Part shown: positions 17,337-27,321 of the stretch, piece after piece
Layout of the letters: every line of letters begins with the position of its first letter
Position numbering within the stretch: the first letter of the stretch is position 1
Assembly: GCA_965247065.1 (NCBI GenBank)
Contig: CBDFGN010000006.1
Span: forward strand, 3,224,001-3,288,000
Length of the DNA stretch: 64,000 bases
Origin: CBDFGN01 sp965247065
GTDB taxonomy: Bacteria > Bacteroidota > Bacteroidia > Cytophagales > Cyclobacteriaceae
Direction of reading: 5' to 3'
The notes under the pieces: model-generated
The model's input: the letters and a program-made list of their open reading frames with translations, nothing else
Database searches by the model: none
Told to the model about the DNA's origin: nothing
Made by a program: the position numbers and the translations under genes

Positions 17337-18001
17337 CCCTCGGGTTTCTTATTCTTATCCCGAAAAGGCAAGCGATAGAATATCTGGTAATTGAGACCAA
17401 CCGATGTATTATTATCCGCGCGGCCAAAACCTGGCACACTAAAGGTGTCCGTTGTTCCAATTCCCTCTTGGCGTAGTATTATCTTGATTCGGAAGGTAGA
17501 TCCTAAATAGAGCTGATTCCAGATCCGCACCTTAAGCCCGGTGGTTATCTCATACCAACTGGCGTCTACAGCTTCGTTTCCCCCGACCACCGGTTGAGTT
17601 CCCCAAATTGGGTCCTCCAAAACGAACAGCGTTTGATCATCAAACTTGCTTTGAGCATATCTTAATCCCACGAACAAGGCGTTATTTTCAACGCTTTTGC
17701 TCAGCACATTGAAATCAAAGCCCACGCGGAAAAACTGGCCCTTGTTGTCATATCGGAAATCCTGTTCGTAGGTGATCGTTTTATACTTACCATATTCCCC
17801 TACCACGAGAAACTTGTTTGCGTCAATATCGGCAAGCAACTGGTATTTGGAAACTTTATCATCAAACGCTGAATGAAGAAGATCGGTTAGGTCCGTTCCA
17901 AGACGGAAAGCGGAAGGCAGGAACTTGCTTTGCCCTTTCAGGCCACCAGCGTGGATAAGCAAGAGAACAGCGCTAATTAATAATCCTGATGTTCTCATCA
18001 T
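17333..18001 (-). CDS. DUF6048 family outer-membrane-type protein
   Basis: This 222-residue protein has a signal peptide (MMRTSGLLISAVLLLIHAGGLKGQ) followed by alternating strands (FRVGFDFNVLSK, ALFVGLRYAQSKFD, WYEITTGLKVRIWNQLYLGS) as in a beta-barrel. Length, context and composition match the Bacteroidota DUF6048 proteins, usually found next to DUF6452. It overlaps the upstream DUF6452 gene by 29 nt. Function is unknown. Confidence 0.8.
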   Translation of the reverse strand: MMRTSGLLISAVLLLIHAGGLKGQSKFLPSAFRLGTDLTDLLHSAFDDKVSKYQLLADIDANKFLVVGEYGKYKTITYEQDFRYDNKGQFFRVGFDFNVLSKSVENNALFVGLRYAQSKFDDQTLFVLEDPIWGTQPVVGGNEAVDASWYEITTGLKVRIWNQLYLGSTFRIKIILRQEGIGTTDTFSVPGFGRADNNTSVGLNYQIFYRLPFRDKNKKPEG

Positions 18002-18449
18002 TCAAGATTAACAGGCTGTCATTGGATACGAAGGTCGAATCAAATGTTGTGCAGTCGATTCTAAGCTCAGAATAAGTTTGCTCAACCCCGCACAGACGCG
18101 AAATATATTGCTGACGGATCTGGTAGGACAGGACCAATGTATCGAAAAAAGATGCAGTATCATTTTTACTAGCAAAAATGAATGCAGTGATGTCGGAAAA
18201 TGGATCGACTGGTAGGCCAAAGGAATCTGTAAAACTGGTAGAGTCATGGAAAATGCTGTCCCTACCAATCGCATAGACCGAATCAAACTCGAGTTGTTTC
18301 AGGTTGCCGTCCAGGTCGTAGAATCTAGCTATAGCAACAGTAGAATGGATACTTCCGCAAGATCCTTCTCTTTCGCACGCCCAAATAAACAGATTGATTA
18401 TTCCAAAAATCAAATAAGGGAAACAATCCGCAATTCGCTTGACCACCAT
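17973..18449 (-). CDS. DUF6452 family lipoprotein
   Basis: This 158-residue protein has an N-terminal hydrophobic segment ending in FIWACEREGSCG, where the first Cys fits a lipobox. The mature part has several cysteines (GSC, LCGVEQ, IDCTTF) and strand-like segments. It is the usual upstream partner of DUF6048 in Bacteroidota. The pair probably works at the outer membrane, but no role is known. Confidence 0.78.
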   Translation of the reverse strand: MVVKRIADCFPYLIFGIINLFIWACEREGSCGSIHSTVAIARFYDLDGNLKQLEFDSVYAIGRDSIFHDSTSFTDSFGLPVDPFSDITAFIFASKNDTASFFDTLVLSYQIRQQYISRLCGVEQTYSELRIDCTTFDSTFVSNDSLLILNDENIRIIN

Positions 18450-18581
18450 TATTTCAAACCGCCGGCTCTGAAAGCTGCAAAGATATTCATTTATTTGGGT
18501 CGGGTTAGTGGTCTACAATCATCTTGCCAAAGTCTTTCTGGTTCTTTTTCGGTAATTTTGCCGGCCTAAAGCGAAAACTCC

Positions 18582-19892
18582 TTGAAGACAAAGAATTCAA
18601 GCCGGAACCGAGTCAATCTTGTAACCCTGGGGTGCTCGAAGAACGTGGTAGACTCAGAGGTCATGATGGCGCAACTCAGGGCAAATCAAGTTGAGGTAAC
18701 CCATGAAAGCCCTGAACCTGCCGATGTTGTTATCATCAATACTTGCGGCTTCATTCAGAATGCCAAGGAGGAATCCATAGAAACGATCTTGAGGTATTCG
18801 GAGGCCAGAAAAACAGGAGAAATTGAGAAGCTTTATGTCACCGGTTGCCTAAGTGAACGATACAGGGAACAGTTAAAGCAGGAAATTCCATGGGTAGACA
18901 GTTGGTTTGGCACGATGGAGCTGCCAATGCTGTTAAAGAAGTTCCATGCTGATTACAAGCACGAATTGGTTGGCGAACGAATTCTAACCACCTCCCGACA
19001 CTATGCCTACCTCAAGATTTCTGAAGGTTGCGATCGTCCCTGCTCCTTTTGTGCAATCCCGTTGATGAGGGGGAAGCATGTATCCAGATCCATTGACGAA
19101 TTGGTCAAAGAGGCCCGGTTTCTGGCAAAGAACGGGACCCGCGAGTTGTTGCTGATAGCCCAAGATTCAACTTATTATGGACTTGACCTCTACGGAAAAC
19201 GGCGCTTGCCCGACCTAATGAGAAGTTTGTCGGACGTAGAGGGTATCGAGTGGATCAGATTACATTATGCGTATCCGGCCGGCTTTCCTTTGGAGGTGTT
19301 GGATGTGATACAGGAGAGAGATAACATTTGCAATTACCTGGACTTGCCCTTGCAGCATAGCTCTGATCGTATGCTTAAGTTAATGCGCAGAGGCATCACG
19401 AAAGTTCAGTCCCAAAAGCTTATCCGGACCATAAGAAACCGGGTTCCCGAAATAGCTCTGCGTACCACACTAATTGTAGGCCATCCTGGAGAGACTGAAG
19501 AGGAGTTCCAGGACCTGCTTAAATTTGTCGAGGAAAATCGGTTTGAGCGCCTCGGGGCGTTTAGTTATTCACATGAAGAAGATACCCATTCATTCAGTTT
19601 TGATGACCATATCCCAAAACGCCTTAAACAGAAACGAATGGATCTCGTAATGGGTTTACAAGCAAAAATATCTTATCAAATAAACCAATCCAAAGTCGGG
19701 GCTACATTGAATGTCCTCATCGACCGAATCGAAGGAGATTTTTTTATTGGTCGAACCGAGCACGACTCCCCAGAAGTAGATAACGAGGTCTTAATTCCTG
19801 CCCAGGGAGTTTACCTTAGAATCGGAGATTACGCCAAAATAAAGATAACCGAGGCCGCCGAATTTGATTTGTTTGGTTCACCGATATCCTAA
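18582..19892 (+). CDS. rimO: Ribosomal protein S12 methylthiotransferase
   Basis: RimO is a radical SAM enzyme that methylthiolates an aspartate of ribosomal protein S12. This 436-residue protein has the N-terminal UPF0004 domain with cluster cysteines C18 (TLGCSKN), C55 (NTCGF) and C89 (VTGCLS). The radical SAM CxxxCxxC is at C150, C154 and C157 (SEGCDRPCSFCAIP), and a C-terminal TRAM-like domain follows. The SEGCDRPCSFC motif and overall length favour RimO over MiaB. Confidence 0.97.
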   Translation: MKTKNSSRNRVNLVTLGCSKNVVDSEVMMAQLRANQVEVTHESPEPADVVIINTCGFIQNAKEESIETILRYSEARKTGEIEKLYVTGCLSERYREQLKQEIPWVDSWFGTMELPMLLKKFHADYKHELVGERILTTSRHYAYLKISEGCDRPCSFCAIPLMRGKHVSRSIDELVKEARFLAKNGTRELLLIAQDSTYYGLDLYGKRRLPDLMRSLSDVEGIEWIRLHYAYPAGFPLEVLDVIQERDNICNYLDLPLQHSSDRMLKLMRRGITKVQSQKLIRTIRNRVPEIALRTTLIVGHPGETEEEFQDLLKFVEENRFERLGAFSYSHEEDTHSFSFDDHIPKRLKQKRMDLVMGLQAKISYQINQSKVGATLNVLIDRIEGDFFIGRTEHDSPEVDNEVLIPAQGVYLRIGDYAKIKITEAAEFDLFGSPIS

Positions 19893-19922
19893 ACCTGTCT
19901 CACTGCTGAAACTATTCAGGAC

Positions 19923-21482
19923 ATGAAAATTGAAAAAGCCGGTTTGCAGGATACCGGTACCTTCCTCAGCATATTTCTGGACTACATCAATCTTAATCCT
20001 CAACTAAAGGAATTCTATCGTTCCAGTCCGGGCCCTGAAAGTTTTTCTACTCATCTAAAAGATCGAGCCTTCCCGGTTGAAAATCGCAAGATCCTTAGTG
20101 AAGTATTAAACGGTCAGTACGCCGAATTGGAAAAATCCGAAGCGCTAAGTCATAACCTGAAAGTTCTGGGCGAGTCAAAAACTTTTACTGTGGTCACCGG
20201 TCACCAATTAAACATCTTCACAGGGCCCCTTTATTTTATCTATAAAATAGCGACCACGATCAAATTGTGTCGCCTGCTTAAAGAACTGCATCCCGAAAAC
20301 AATTTCATTCCACTGTATTGGATGGCGAGTGAAGACCACGATTTCGAGGAAATCAATCACTTCCATCTTTTCGGTCAAACCTACCGCTGGGATACCGACC
20401 AAACCGGGTGTGTCGGAAGGTTCGATCCAATCGGATTAAAGACGATACTCGACCAATTGCCAGAAAGATCGGATTTATTTGAAAGAGCCTATCTGAAGCA
20501 TTCTACCCTGGGAGAGGCCACCCGATATTTTGTCAATGAACTGTTTGGACCCGAAGGTCTGATTGTCATTGAAACAGATGATGCACGATTCAAGCGGCAA
20601 TTTGATAGGATAATTCGGGATGAATTATTAAACCATCGGGTGAATGATATCGTAGAATCTACTTCATCAAAACTGGCTGAACTAGGATATAAGACCCAGG
20701 TCCACCCTAGGTCAATAAACTTCTTTTACTTGGACAGGGGCATTCGAGAAAGGCTGTTTCGGGAAGACGGAAGGTTTAAAGTTCGAAATACGGATTTGAG
20801 TTTTACAGAACCGGAAATCCTGACCTTGCTGGAGGAGCATCCGGAACGTTTTAGTCCAAATGTCATTATGAGGCCGCTATACCAGGAGACCATTTTGCCC
20901 AATCTGGCGTACGTAGGAGGACCCGCAGAGATCGCTTACTGGATGCAATTGGGTCAGGTTTTCGAACATTTCGGAACTCCGATGCCAGTTTTAGTTCCTA
21001 GAAATTTCGGCTTGATCATAAACAAAGGCATAGCCCAGAAAACCGCAAAACTCGGACTCAACTATTCTGACCTTTTCCTGCCAATTCGGGATCTCCAAAG
21101 ACTTTTTGCTCAAAAGAACAGTGAGAATCCGGTAGACTTCAGCAAACAGCGGGTCCAGCTCCAGGGTGTTTTTGACAGTATCCGTGAATTGGCGGGCAAC
21201 GTAGATCAGAGCCTTATTGGCTTAGTGGGGTCCGAAGAGGCCAAGGCACAAAAGGGTCTGGAGAACCTGGAGAAAAGAATCAAAAAATCCGAAGAGCAAA
21301 AACACGCCACCGCCTTTGCCCAAATTGAATCGATAAAATCGAGATTGTTCCCAAAGGGCAATCTTCAGGAAAGACATGAGAATTTCCTTAACTTTTACCT
21401 AAACGATCCTCAATTCCTGGCAAAGGTAATCTCCGCCATGGATCCTCTAGATTTTCGATTGCATATTTTGATAAGCGACTAA
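19923..21482 (+). CDS. bshC: Bacillithiol biosynthesis cysteine-adding enzyme
   Basis: This 519-residue protein adds cysteine to glucosaminyl-malate, the last step of bacillithiol synthesis. The Rossmann-like core has FTVVTGHQLNIFTGPLYFIYK and the signature FIPLYWMASEDHDFEEINH. Later AYVGGPAEIAYWMQLG is also typical. A C-terminal coiled-coil (about 430-480, rich in E and K) is as expected. bshA and bshB are not in the window. It ends convergently with mnmD, overlapping by 4 nt. Confidence 0.97.
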   Translation: MKIEKAGLQDTGTFLSIFLDYINLNPQLKEFYRSSPGPESFSTHLKDRAFPVENRKILSEVLNGQYAELEKSEALSHNLKVLGESKTFTVVTGHQLNIFTGPLYFIYKIATTIKLCRLLKELHPENNFIPLYWMASEDHDFEEINHFHLFGQTYRWDTDQTGCVGRFDPIGLKTILDQLPERSDLFERAYLKHSTLGEATRYFVNELFGPEGLIVIETDDARFKRQFDRIIRDELLNHRVNDIVESTSSKLAELGYKTQVHPRSINFFYLDRGIRERLFREDGRFKVRNTDLSFTEPEILTLLEEHPERFSPNVIMRPLYQETILPNLAYVGGPAEIAYWMQLGQVFEHFGTPMPVLVPRNFGLIINKGIAQKTAKLGLNYSDLFLPIRDLQRLFAQKNSENPVDFSKQRVQLQGVFDSIRELAGNVDQSLIGLVGSEEAKAQKGLENLEKRIKKSEEQKHATAFAQIESIKSRLFPKGNLQERHENFLNFYLNDPQFLAKVISAMDPLDFRLHILISD

Positions 21483-22165
21483 TTCTTAACCGCCCGCAAC
21501 ATCTTCAACTTTCCCGGCGGGCCATCAACCATAAAAACCTGACAGCCCGCTTTTTGTAAGCACCTCCGGAATTTTCCGTGTACAGAATATGTCACCAGCA
21601 ATCCCCCAGGGGATAAAAGATCTGCTACCCGGGTGATGAGTGGGCATTGCCAAATTTCCGGTTGTTTGCTGGGTCCAAAGGCGTCAAAATAGATCAAATC
21701 AAAATACGTATCAGGGTGCTCGAAATCTTGGACAGGCTTATCAACCTTGATGATTTTGAACCCTCCGGATATGCTGATCCAGGTGTTCCATGGCCCGGAA
21801 TGCATTTCGGGGAGCCAGTTTTGGGGCTCCGGGAAAAACTGGTTGAAATTCAATAGGGTCACAATCTCAGAGGGAATCGGATATGGTTCAATAGCCCAAT
21901 ATTCAATGTCCCAACTGTGGTGATAAGATTCCCAGCACGTAAGCAAAGCATTCAAGCCGGTTCCAAATCCAACCTCAAGCACTCTCGCCATGTTTCGACT
22001 GCCCTCGAATAGGTGGTGCAATCCGTTAGCGATATACACGTGTCTGGACTCGGTGATCGCTCCAAAACGGGAATGATAGGTCTCCTCCAAACCGGGTACT
22101 TGGATCGAGTGGGATCCATCTTCGGTCGTTATCAAATGAAGTTCCGCCAACGACACCGGAATCAA
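21479..22165 (-). CDS. mnmD: tRNA 5-methylaminomethyl-2-thiouridine methyltransferase, stand-alone MnmD
   Basis: This 228-residue protein corresponds to the methyltransferase half of MnmC (DUF752) without the FAD oxidase half. The SAM-binding ARVLEVGFGTGLNALL and the family block YFDLIYFDAFGPSKQPEIW are clear. It methylates the wobble uridine of several tRNAs. Its start overlaps the ispF stop by 4 nt, so the two are probably translationally coupled. Confidence 0.93.
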   Translation of the reverse strand: MIPVSLAELHLITTEDGSHSIQVPGLEETYHSRFGAITESRHVYIANGLHHLFEGSRNMARVLEVGFGTGLNALLTCWESYHHSWDIEYWAIEPYPIPSEIVTLLNFNQFFPEPQNWLPEMHSGPWNTWISISGGFKIIKVDKPVQDFEHPDTYFDLIYFDAFGPSKQPEIWQCPLITRVADLLSPGGLLVTYSVHGKFRRCLQKAGCQVFMVDGPPGKLKMLRAVKN

Positions 22166-22644
22166 GAAGCCGGATAAATCAGCACAATGGCATGGGCCGC
22201 AATTCCTGCTTCGCGCCCTACAAAGCCCAATTGCTCGGTAGTTGTAGCCTTGATGGATATATCCTGTTCCGGTACTTCCATGACTTCAGCCAGACATCGC
22301 TTTATTTGAGGAACATAGGGATTGATCTGGGGCTTTTCGAGACAGACGGTGGAGTCGATATTCCCGATCCTGAAATTGTGCTCGCCCAACATCTCAACCA
22401 CTCGTTTCAAAAGGACTTTACTATCAATGCCCTCATAAATGGCCTCGGTATTCGGAAACTGTTGTCCGATATCCCCAAGGTTTGCGGCTCCCAACAGAGC
22501 GTCACAAATCACGTGGATCAGAACATCAGCATCGGAATGACCAACAGGACCAAGACTGTGATCGATCTTAATTCCGCCCAACCAGAACTCTTGTCCGGGT
22601 TCCATGCGGTGAACGTCATATCCATAACCCACTCTAAACTTCAT
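22162..22644 (-). CDS. ispF: 2-C-methyl-D-erythritol 2,4-cyclodiphosphate synthase
   Basis: This 160-residue enzyme of the MEP isoprenoid pathway forms the cyclic diphosphate. The metal ligands are in GYDVHRM and SDADVLIHVICDALLGA. DIGQQFP and ATTTEQLGFVGREAGIAAHA complete the family signature. It feeds the isoprenoid pathway that includes the prenyl synthase at 11308-12285. It follows the M16 protease gene by 1 nt. Confidence 0.98.
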   Translation of the reverse strand: MKFRVGYGYDVHRMEPGQEFWLGGIKIDHSLGPVGHSDADVLIHVICDALLGAANLGDIGQQFPNTEAIYEGIDSKVLLKRVVEMLGEHNFRIGNIDSTVCLEKPQINPYVPQIKRCLAEVMEVPEQDISIKATTTEQLGFVGREAGIAAHAIVLIYPAS

Positions 22645-22645
22645 T

Positions 22646-23893
22646 CTAGCCTCTCCCGGAAATGGGTTGGTAATAGAGAATCGAAGAATTTTCCTTTCGC
22701 AAATACTGGCGAGCCACTTTTCTGATTTCTGACGACGAAACGGCCTGAATGTATTCTCCTTGCCGATTCACTAGATCGGGGTCCCCTAGAATAGCAGCAT
22801 GGCCGAGGTTGATCGCCCGGTGCAATAAATCTACCTCCCCCATTACGATGGTGGATTCGGCTTGGTTCTTTACCTTTGCCAATTCCTTATCTCTGATTTC
22901 CTTTTTTTGCAGTTTACCAACAATCTTATCAATTCCTGCCTCGGCTTCCTCAAAGGAAAGGGATCCATTCAACTGCCCGGTAATAACCATCAGCCCAGGG
23001 TCTGCGGATCCGGTTACGTAAGCTTGAATTTTGCTGAATTGTTTTTTGTCCTTCACCAATTCCTGATGCAGCCTGGAGGATTTCCCATGGCCCAGAACAT
23101 CACTAAGCAAGTCCGCTGCGTAATAGTCGTCCGCCAGGCGGGCAGGAAAGTGATAGGCCTTGTAAATGGCCTTCAAAGGTACAATTTCCTCGATTTCCAA
23201 ATTTCGAGTTTCTTCTTGCACCGGTTCGTCGGGTAAATCCCTGGCATAATCCTCCCTGGGCGGTATTGGCCCAAACCATTTTTGGGCCAATTCATATACT
23301 TCCTGATGGTCCACGTTGCCGGCAACCACCATAACGGCGTTGTTGGGATTATAGAATTTTCTAAAAAAAGCCTTAACATCCTGCAAGGTTGCTTCCTCTA
23401 TATGTTCAATTTTCCTTCCAATGGGGGCCCAGCCATAGGGATGAACCTGGTAGGCCAGGGGTCTGAGCTTCAACCATGCGGATCCATAAGGTTGATCCAG
23501 ATACCTTTGTTTGAATTCCTCTACAACTACCTTTTTCTGGACATCGAGAGATTTTTCATCAAATGCCAGCTCCATCATCCGATCTGATTCCAGCCAAAAA
23601 GCGGTTTCTAGGTTCACGGCCGGCAGAGAGACGTGGTAGTTGGTAATGTCGGTAGAAGTAAATGCATTGTTATCGCCACCAACCTTTTGTAGAGGCTCGT
23701 CGTAATTTTTGATGTTCTTTGAACCACCAAACATCAAATGTTCAAAAAGGTGGGCAAAGCCGGTCCTGTCCTGGTCCTCATCTCTGGACCCCACATTATA
23801 CGTGATGCTCACAACTGCAAGTGCCGTGGTCTTGTCTTCGTGGACGAGAAGCCTTAACCCATTGTCCAGTTCGAATTGTTGATATTCAATCAT
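22646..23893 (-). CDS. M16-family (insulinase-like) zinc protease
   Basis: From the chosen start (MIEYQQFELDNGLRLLVHED) this is a 415-residue protein. The inverted zinc motif HxxEH is in FAHLFEHLMFGGS, and the downstream Glu ligand is in the expected helix. The C-terminal half is a second, inactive M16-like domain. A longer start at 23944 would add a hydrophobic leader, but that leader lacks basic residues and the shorter N terminus is the one usual in the family, so a cytosolic or unprocessed protein is preferred. It is first in an operon with ispF and mnmD. Confidence 0.92.
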   Translation of the reverse strand: MIEYQQFELDNGLRLLVHEDKTTALAVVSITYNVGSRDEDQDRTGFAHLFEHLMFGGSKNIKNYDEPLQKVGGDNNAFTSTDITNYHVSLPAVNLETAFWLESDRMMELAFDEKSLDVQKKVVVEEFKQRYLDQPYGSAWLKLRPLAYQVHPYGWAPIGRKIEHIEEATLQDVKAFFRKFYNPNNAVMVVAGNVDHQEVYELAQKWFGPIPPREDYARDLPDEPVQEETRNLEIEEIVPLKAIYKAYHFPARLADDYYAADLLSDVLGHGKSSRLHQELVKDKKQFSKIQAYVTGSADPGLMVITGQLNGSLSFEEAEAGIDKIVGKLQKKEIRDKELAKVKNQAESTIVMGEVDLLHRAINLGHAAILGDPDLVNRQGEYIQAVSSSEIRKVARQYLRKENSSILYYQPISGRG

Positions 23894-24072
23894 CGATGCA
23901 ATGATAAGGGTGAAACAAAAATAAAAAAAGATATAACACCCCAATCACCCTGTTGTTGCAATGTCCTGCAGTATCTCCATCGGGCCCCTCTGGGTTACCA
24001 TGGACCCAATATCTCATTAAGTTATTGTCAAGCTTACAGTAAAGGTTTAATTTTATTTAATTAAGTAAAACA

Positions 24073-24963
24073 ATGAAGATCATAGTCGCTATAGCACTAC
24101 TTGTCTGCCTTGCACAAGTAGCTGTGAGCCAAGCTTATGTGTTTAGAGTTCTGGCATCCAAAGGGAACATTACCTACCGAACCGCGTCAGAGGCAGAATG
24201 GAAGTCCATTAAAACCGGAACCAACCTCAACAGCGACGACGTGCTCAGGATTTTGGAAGAGGCCTATCTGGGTTTAGTACACGCAAGTGGTCGAACTCAG
24301 GAGTTGGCAAACCCCGGAACATTCAAAATTGACGATTTGGCCTCTAAGATGGGATCCCAGAAATCAGGATTAGCGAGTCGGTATTCCGAATTTGTTTTCA
24401 ACAGGATGAAGGCAGCGAAAGCCACCAATACTTTGACCGCTACCGGCGCAGCCACCCGTGCAGTTGCGGATTCTGAAATTACAGTCCTTTCACCACCCTC
24501 CTCGGAAATATACACGACTCAACCTGTGCTGTATTGGGTTGGTGCGGAAAGCGGCGGCTATACTGTGCAGATCAAGAATATGTTCGATGAGAATCTATTC
24601 GAAGGGCCGGCGACAGGAAACTCATACCAAATTGATCTCAACAGTGAGGAGTTGAAGGATCAAACTATCTTCTTCGTTGTGGTTGCCTCTCAGGATGATC
24701 CAAAAGCCAAATCAGATGCCATTGGATTGGAGCGCCTGCCTGAAAATCGGGTTGCTGAGATTCAACAGGAAATGCACGAACTGGGTGAAGAAATCCAAAC
24801 CGAAAGCTCCTTGGGACACCTTATTCTCGCCGGTTACTTTGATGATAACAACTTATTGATCGACGCGCTGAATCATTACAAGAAGGTTATCCAATTGACT
24901 CCCGGAGTGGCCGATTTTGAGCTGATCTATCAGGATTTCCTGATTAGGCATGATCTGGACTAA
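24073..24963 (+). CDS. Secreted FecR-like/TPR-like protein, unknown function
   Basis: This 296-residue protein has a signal peptide (MKIIVAIALLVCLAQVAVSQ). The region FRVLASKGNITYRTASEAEWKSIKTGTNLNSDDVLRI resembles a FecR domain, which often binds carbohydrate or cell-envelope material. A low-complexity TATGAATRAV linker leads to a second beta-rich domain (about 150-215) and a TPR-like helical end (ALNHYKKVIQLTPG). It lies upstream of the broken cyclase/TPR gene on the same strand. No family name was recognised beyond these parts. Confidence 0.75.
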   Translation: MKIIVAIALLVCLAQVAVSQAYVFRVLASKGNITYRTASEAEWKSIKTGTNLNSDDVLRILEEAYLGLVHASGRTQELANPGTFKIDDLASKMGSQKSGLASRYSEFVFNRMKAAKATNTLTATGAATRAVADSEITVLSPPSSEIYTTQPVLYWVGAESGGYTVQIKNMFDENLFEGPATGNSYQIDLNSEELKDQTIFFVVVASQDDPKAKSDAIGLERLPENRVAEIQQEMHELGEEIQTESSLGHLILAGYFDDNNLLIDALNHYKKVIQLTPGVADFELIYQDFLIRHDLD

Positions 24964-25070
24964 GAATGGGTTACGCATCAGCTTGAGCCGTCTTCGGTTT
25001 CTCCTTTAATAAAAACTCCTTATTTTGACCTGTTATTGTGAATTCCATGCCGACCTAAATCCTTGATTCT

Positions 25071-27290
25071 ATGCCTAATCGCCAGCTGTCTGCCATTATG
25101 TTCACTGACGTGGCTGGCTACACCGCTCTGATGGGCAAAAACCGGGATTTAGCGTTGCAAATCTTGGAACAGAATAGGAATAGGCACAGATTGGCTATCG
25201 GTAACTATGGGGGGCGCCTGGTCAAGGAAATTGGGGACGGAATTTTGGCTTGTTTCCTGACCGCAAGCGACGCTGTACTCTGCGCGAAAGAGATATAGTA
25301 CCAATTGCATGAGAATTCCGGTTATCGGTTGAAGATCGCGATTCACCTGGGAGAAGTTGAGATCACCGAAGGCGATGTGTTTGGCGATGGGGTCAATATT
25401 GCCTCCAGGATGGAGGGTATCACCCCAGCGGGTGCTATATATGTTTCTGACTCGGTGTACAAAGAGATTCGCAATATCTCTGGCATCCAAACCACCTTCC
25501 AAGGAGAAACGGAGTTTAAAAACGTGGACCTTCCCGTTAAGATCTACGCTGTCTCGGGTGAGGGTGTCACGGTGCCTGAGAACCGTTTTTCACCTAAGTC
25601 CACTCGTCGCAAACCGGTCCTGACCTGGGCCGTGCCTTTAACAGTGTTGTCCTTGATTTTGATCACCTAGTTTGCCTCGATGAATCTTGATCTGCTTAAA
25701 TCTCTGGCGGGTAATTCCAGGAAAGTGCCAACTTTGGCGGTCCTGCAGTTTGAAAATCTGAGCGGATCAGAGGACGACCTTCACTATAGCAAAGGAATCA
25801 CCGAAGACATATTGACTCAATTGTCTAAAATTGGGGAGCTACGAGTCATAAACAAATCGAACCTTAAGAAATACAATCATCTGGACAAAAGCTACCGGGA
25901 AATTGGATCTGAACTAAGAGTGGAGAACCTGTTACTGGGAAGTTTTCGAAAAATCGACGAAAAGGTTAGAGTTTCAGCCCGGCTTGTTGAAGCGGACTCT
26001 GAAGAACAACTTTGGGCCGAAACATTTGACGGCAATATTCACGATTATTTTTCTATTCAAACCGAAGTGGCCTTAGCGATTGCCCAGGCCCTGGAGGCAA
26101 CAATTACCAGCAGGGAGGTTGAGAAAATGCAACGTCAACCGACTGAGAGTATAACGGCATATGACCTGTTTCTGAAAGGCAAGGATTTTTACTCAAGGTA
26201 TACGATTGAGGACAATCTGAGCGCTTTGGAGTTGTTTTATCAGTCGATCGAATTAGACCCCAATCTAGCCATGGCGTATGCCGGGATTAGCGACGGGTAT
26301 AGCCAGATGGCGCAGAAATCAAATGACAAAAGTCTATGGCTGGATTCAGCATTGAAATATGCCCAGGTCGCCTTAGAGCTAGACTCAGAACTTTCGGACG
26401 GCCATAAATCGATGGGCCTGTATTACACCCTCGCAGGTCATAGTAGGCTAGCGGTCGAGCATTACCAGACAGCGGTGAACATTGACCAGAATATTGAGGC
26501 AATAATCAATTTAAGCCGCCTGTACTATCGCACGGGACGGCTGAATCAGGCTCTCCAGTTGCTAAATAGCGTTCAATGGTACCACCCGATGGAGGAGAAT
26601 ATTTGGTTCAGTCTTGCGGCGGCGTACTATCGCCTGAGCCAAATGGAGATGGCAAAGGAATCACTGGATCATGCACTGACTACCAACCCTAATCACATTA
26701 ACTCTCTGTTACTCAAGTGGATGATTGGGGTGCTGGAGGGGGACAAGAGCACGACTTTTTCAGCAGCCAACAAACTAGCCAGAATTGGCAATGATAATAC
26801 CGATGCAATCCTTAGTGAAGCTGAAAGAACTATTGAAAGGAGAGAACTAAACTACGAGGATAGAGCAAAAAATATGGCATCTCTTATTGATGGAAAGGAA
26901 AAAGACTTTGTGGACTTCGAATACATATACAATTTGATTGCATATCTCTACCAGAAAGGAGGGCTGCGAGAAAAAGCCGACAGCCTTTTCAGGTATAAAA
27001 TGGAATACAATATGGAAAGAATTCTTCGCGGCGACCGCTCGTATAAATATCCTTACGAGGTCGCTGAAATCCATAGCACCATCGGGCGAAAGGATAAAGC
27101 CATCGAATGGCTGGGGCATGCCCTCGACAAAGGATGGTTGGAATACCAATACGGACTTAAGGATCCATTGTTTGAAAACATGCAGGACAGCGAGGAATTC
27201 AGGACCATTATTGGAAAAGCTAAGTTCAAATTAGATTCTATTCAAAGTTACCGCGATCTGAGCCTAAGTCAGGATAAGGAACCGCTGTAA
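25071..27290 (+). pseudogene. Adenylate/guanylate cyclase-TPR protein with two in-frame amber codons
   Basis: One continuous 740-codon frame is interrupted only by TAG at 25296-25298 and TAG at 25668-25670. Part 1 and 2 form a class III cyclase domain (IMFTDVAGYTALM, EIGDGILACF, then FGDGVNIASRMEGI), part 2 ends in a membrane helix (AVPLTVLSLILIT), and part 3 is a FlgO/TolB-like domain (LAVLQFENLSG...ITEDILTQLSKIGELRVINKSN) with about eight TPR-like units. Spacing to homologous proteins is kept across both stops: EI[stop]YQLHEN suggests a former CAG (Gln), and ILIT[stop]FAS within the membrane helix suggests a former TGG or CAG. TAG ends nrdA and rpmA normally, so these are more likely nonsense mutations than recoding. 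The third part (25680-27290) could still be made alone from the ATG at 25680. Confidence 0.85.
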
Positions 27291-27321
27291 TTTTCAAGGT
27301 TAAAGATCAGGTAATAAGGGG

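Noticed and set aside
25071..27290. Genome-wide TAG recoding as the cause of the interrupted cyclase gene
   Set aside because: nrdA and rpmA end with TAG at the position where their families normally end, so TAG is a working stop in this genome.
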